Source of the DNA: Scybalousia_A sp964626385
GTDB taxonomy: Bacteria; Bacteroidota; Bacteroidia; Bacteroidales; P3
DNA: 14,316 bases
Assembly: GCA_964626385.1 (NCBI GenBank)
Contig: CAZVEO010000064.1
Location: 1-14,316, forward strand
Direction: 5' to 3'
Shown: piece after piece, positions 13,765 through 14,316 of the stretch
Numbering within the stretch: position 1 is the stretch's first letter
Layout of the letters: the number at the start of each line of letters is the position of its first letter
Position numbers and translations under genes: made by a program
Notes under the pieces: model-generated
Databases searched by the model: none
Seen by the model: the letters and a program-made list of their open reading frames with translations, nothing else
What the model was told of the DNA's origin: nothing

Positions 13765-14021
13765 ATTCATTTTATTCTCACATTGAACTTATATCTTACA
13801 CTATGGTTGTTTATGTAATAAAAAATTTTGCAGGACTATTATTGTAAATAGAATTATCCTATAAATCAGATATTTGATTTAAAAAAAAAGTGTAGATAAA
13901 TAATGTGTTTAGATAACAAAAAGCAAATCTCTTTACAAGAGATTTGCTTTTTGTTATATTTAATAACCGATTAAAAGACCAAAGATTAACGCTAACTCGA
14001 TGTAAGGAATTGATGAAAAAA
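13765..14021. other. Gene-free AT-rich spacer
   Basis: Between the hydrolase stop and the right repeat arm no coding frame with plausible start, composition or family features was found. Apart from the hairpin at 13913-13957 nothing could be identified. Confidence 0.6.
13913..13957. terminator. Strong bidirectional terminator-like hairpin
   Basis: A perfect 20-bp stem (13913-13932 with 13938-13957) closes a 5-base loop TTACA. It has an A5 run on the left arm and T5 on the right arm within the stem, like the hairpin at 5770-5818. It is 148 bases beyond the hydrolase stop, the only upstream gene it could serve, and would also stop transcripts arriving from the right. Confidence 0.8.
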
Positions 14022-14220
14022 GTAACGGCTCTGCCCTTATAAAACACCCTGCGGGTGCAACCTATGCTAACTTATCAAAAACACCCCTCAAAAAATTTTT
14101 TTTCAGGAAATTTCGTAAATACCTATTTAAAAGTAAAAAATAAAGGTGCTACTACTGATTATCAATTACTTAACCTTTTTCGAAGGGTCAAAATTAGGCT
14201 TTTTTTCTCGTTTTCAACGT
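14022..14220 (-). repeat. Right arm of long inverted repeat
   Basis: The reverse-oriented counterpart of 1-177. The best-conserved core is 14130-14193; the block 14022-14042 (GTAACGGCTCTGCCCTTATAA) matches the reverse complement of 157-177 with one change, in the triloop. The variable middle (14043-14085) is longer than in the left arm and contains the hairpin CACCC-TGC-GGGTG (14045-14057). Homology ends near AACGTT at 14215-14220, which corresponds to base 1 of the window, so the true extent of the repeat is unknown. Confidence 0.9.
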
Positions 14221-14273
14221 TTTCGAGAGGTTTTTTGAAGAAAAATTTTTCTTTAAGTGGGTTTTACAAAAAT

Positions 14274-14306
14274 GAATCTTCGTTTTATTTCAACGAATCT
14301 TCGTTT
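14274..14306. repeat. Two-copy 12-bp direct repeat
   Basis: GAATCTTCGTTT occurs at 14274-14285 and again at 14295-14306, a 21-base period. It lies just beyond the right repeat arm at the window edge; further copies could lie outside the window. Confidence 0.5.
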
Positions 14307-14316
14307 CGATTTCTCG

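Noticed and set aside
13859..14047. 62-residue minus-strand frame at the right end
   Set aside because: It runs through the terminator-like hairpin and into the repeat arm, with no start signal or recognisable protein features.
1..14220. Composite transposon or integrative element bounded by the inverted repeats
   Set aside because: No transposase, integrase, mobilisation gene or target-site duplication is visible and the interior is mostly housekeeping genes with uniform composition.

Overview
The window looks like a low-GC (roughly one third G+C by eye) chromosomal stretch from a member of the Bacteroidota, most likely order Bacteroidales. The evidence is that most transcription units are preceded by a Bacteroidota-type promoter (a -7 element TAnnTTTG, here nearly always TAnnTTTGCA, in several cases with a TTTG/TTG about 18-21 bases upstream), Shine-Dalgarno sequences are weak, and there are lipoproteins with acidic runs after the lipidated Cys and proteins of Bacteroidota-centred families (DUF4175, DUF4296). 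Genus cannot be told from the sequence alone.

Layout. 1-385 is gene-free: it holds one arm of a long inverted repeat, a cluster of short triloop hairpins, and the promoter of the first operon. 386-3902 is a tight housekeeping operon: trigger factor (tig), the ATPase ychF and 3-dehydroquinate synthase (aroB). 4015-5742 is an envelope operon with its own promoter and a strong terminator (5770-5818): an unrecognised lipoprotein, a small lipocalin-like, probably surface-exposed lipoprotein, and a small outer-membrane beta-barrel protein. 5917-9725 pairs a very large membrane-anchored coiled-coil protein (DUF4175 type) with a small GHKL/anti-sigma-like ATPase-fold protein that has lost its ATP-binding motifs. 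yidD lies alone on the minus strand (9741-10010), convergent with that gene. 10175-12340 is an operon of a polyprenyl diphosphate synthase, a nucleoside phosphorylase and a DUF4296 lipoprotein. 12520-13764 encodes a lipoprotein of the Ntn-hydrolase superfamily (C45 / linear amide C-N hydrolase type). 13765-14316 is gene-free, with a 20-bp-stem terminator-like hairpin and the other arm of the inverted repeat.

How it fits together. tig, ychF and yidD concern protein folding, translation stress and membrane insertion; aroB and the prenyl synthase serve aromatic and isoprenoid (quinone or cell-wall lipid carrier) synthesis; the rest is envelope biology. No mobile-element enzyme, CRISPR array, tRNA or rRNA was seen. 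The most unusual points are the roughly 180-200 bp inverted repeats at the two ends of the window with their variable triloop hairpins, the ATPase-fold protein without ATP-binding residues beside the giant coiled-coil protein, and the lipid-anchored Ntn hydrolase. Three genes (starting at 4015, 5917 and 10175) have apparent longer reading frames whose upstream codons overlap the promoter; the shorter starts given here are preferred.
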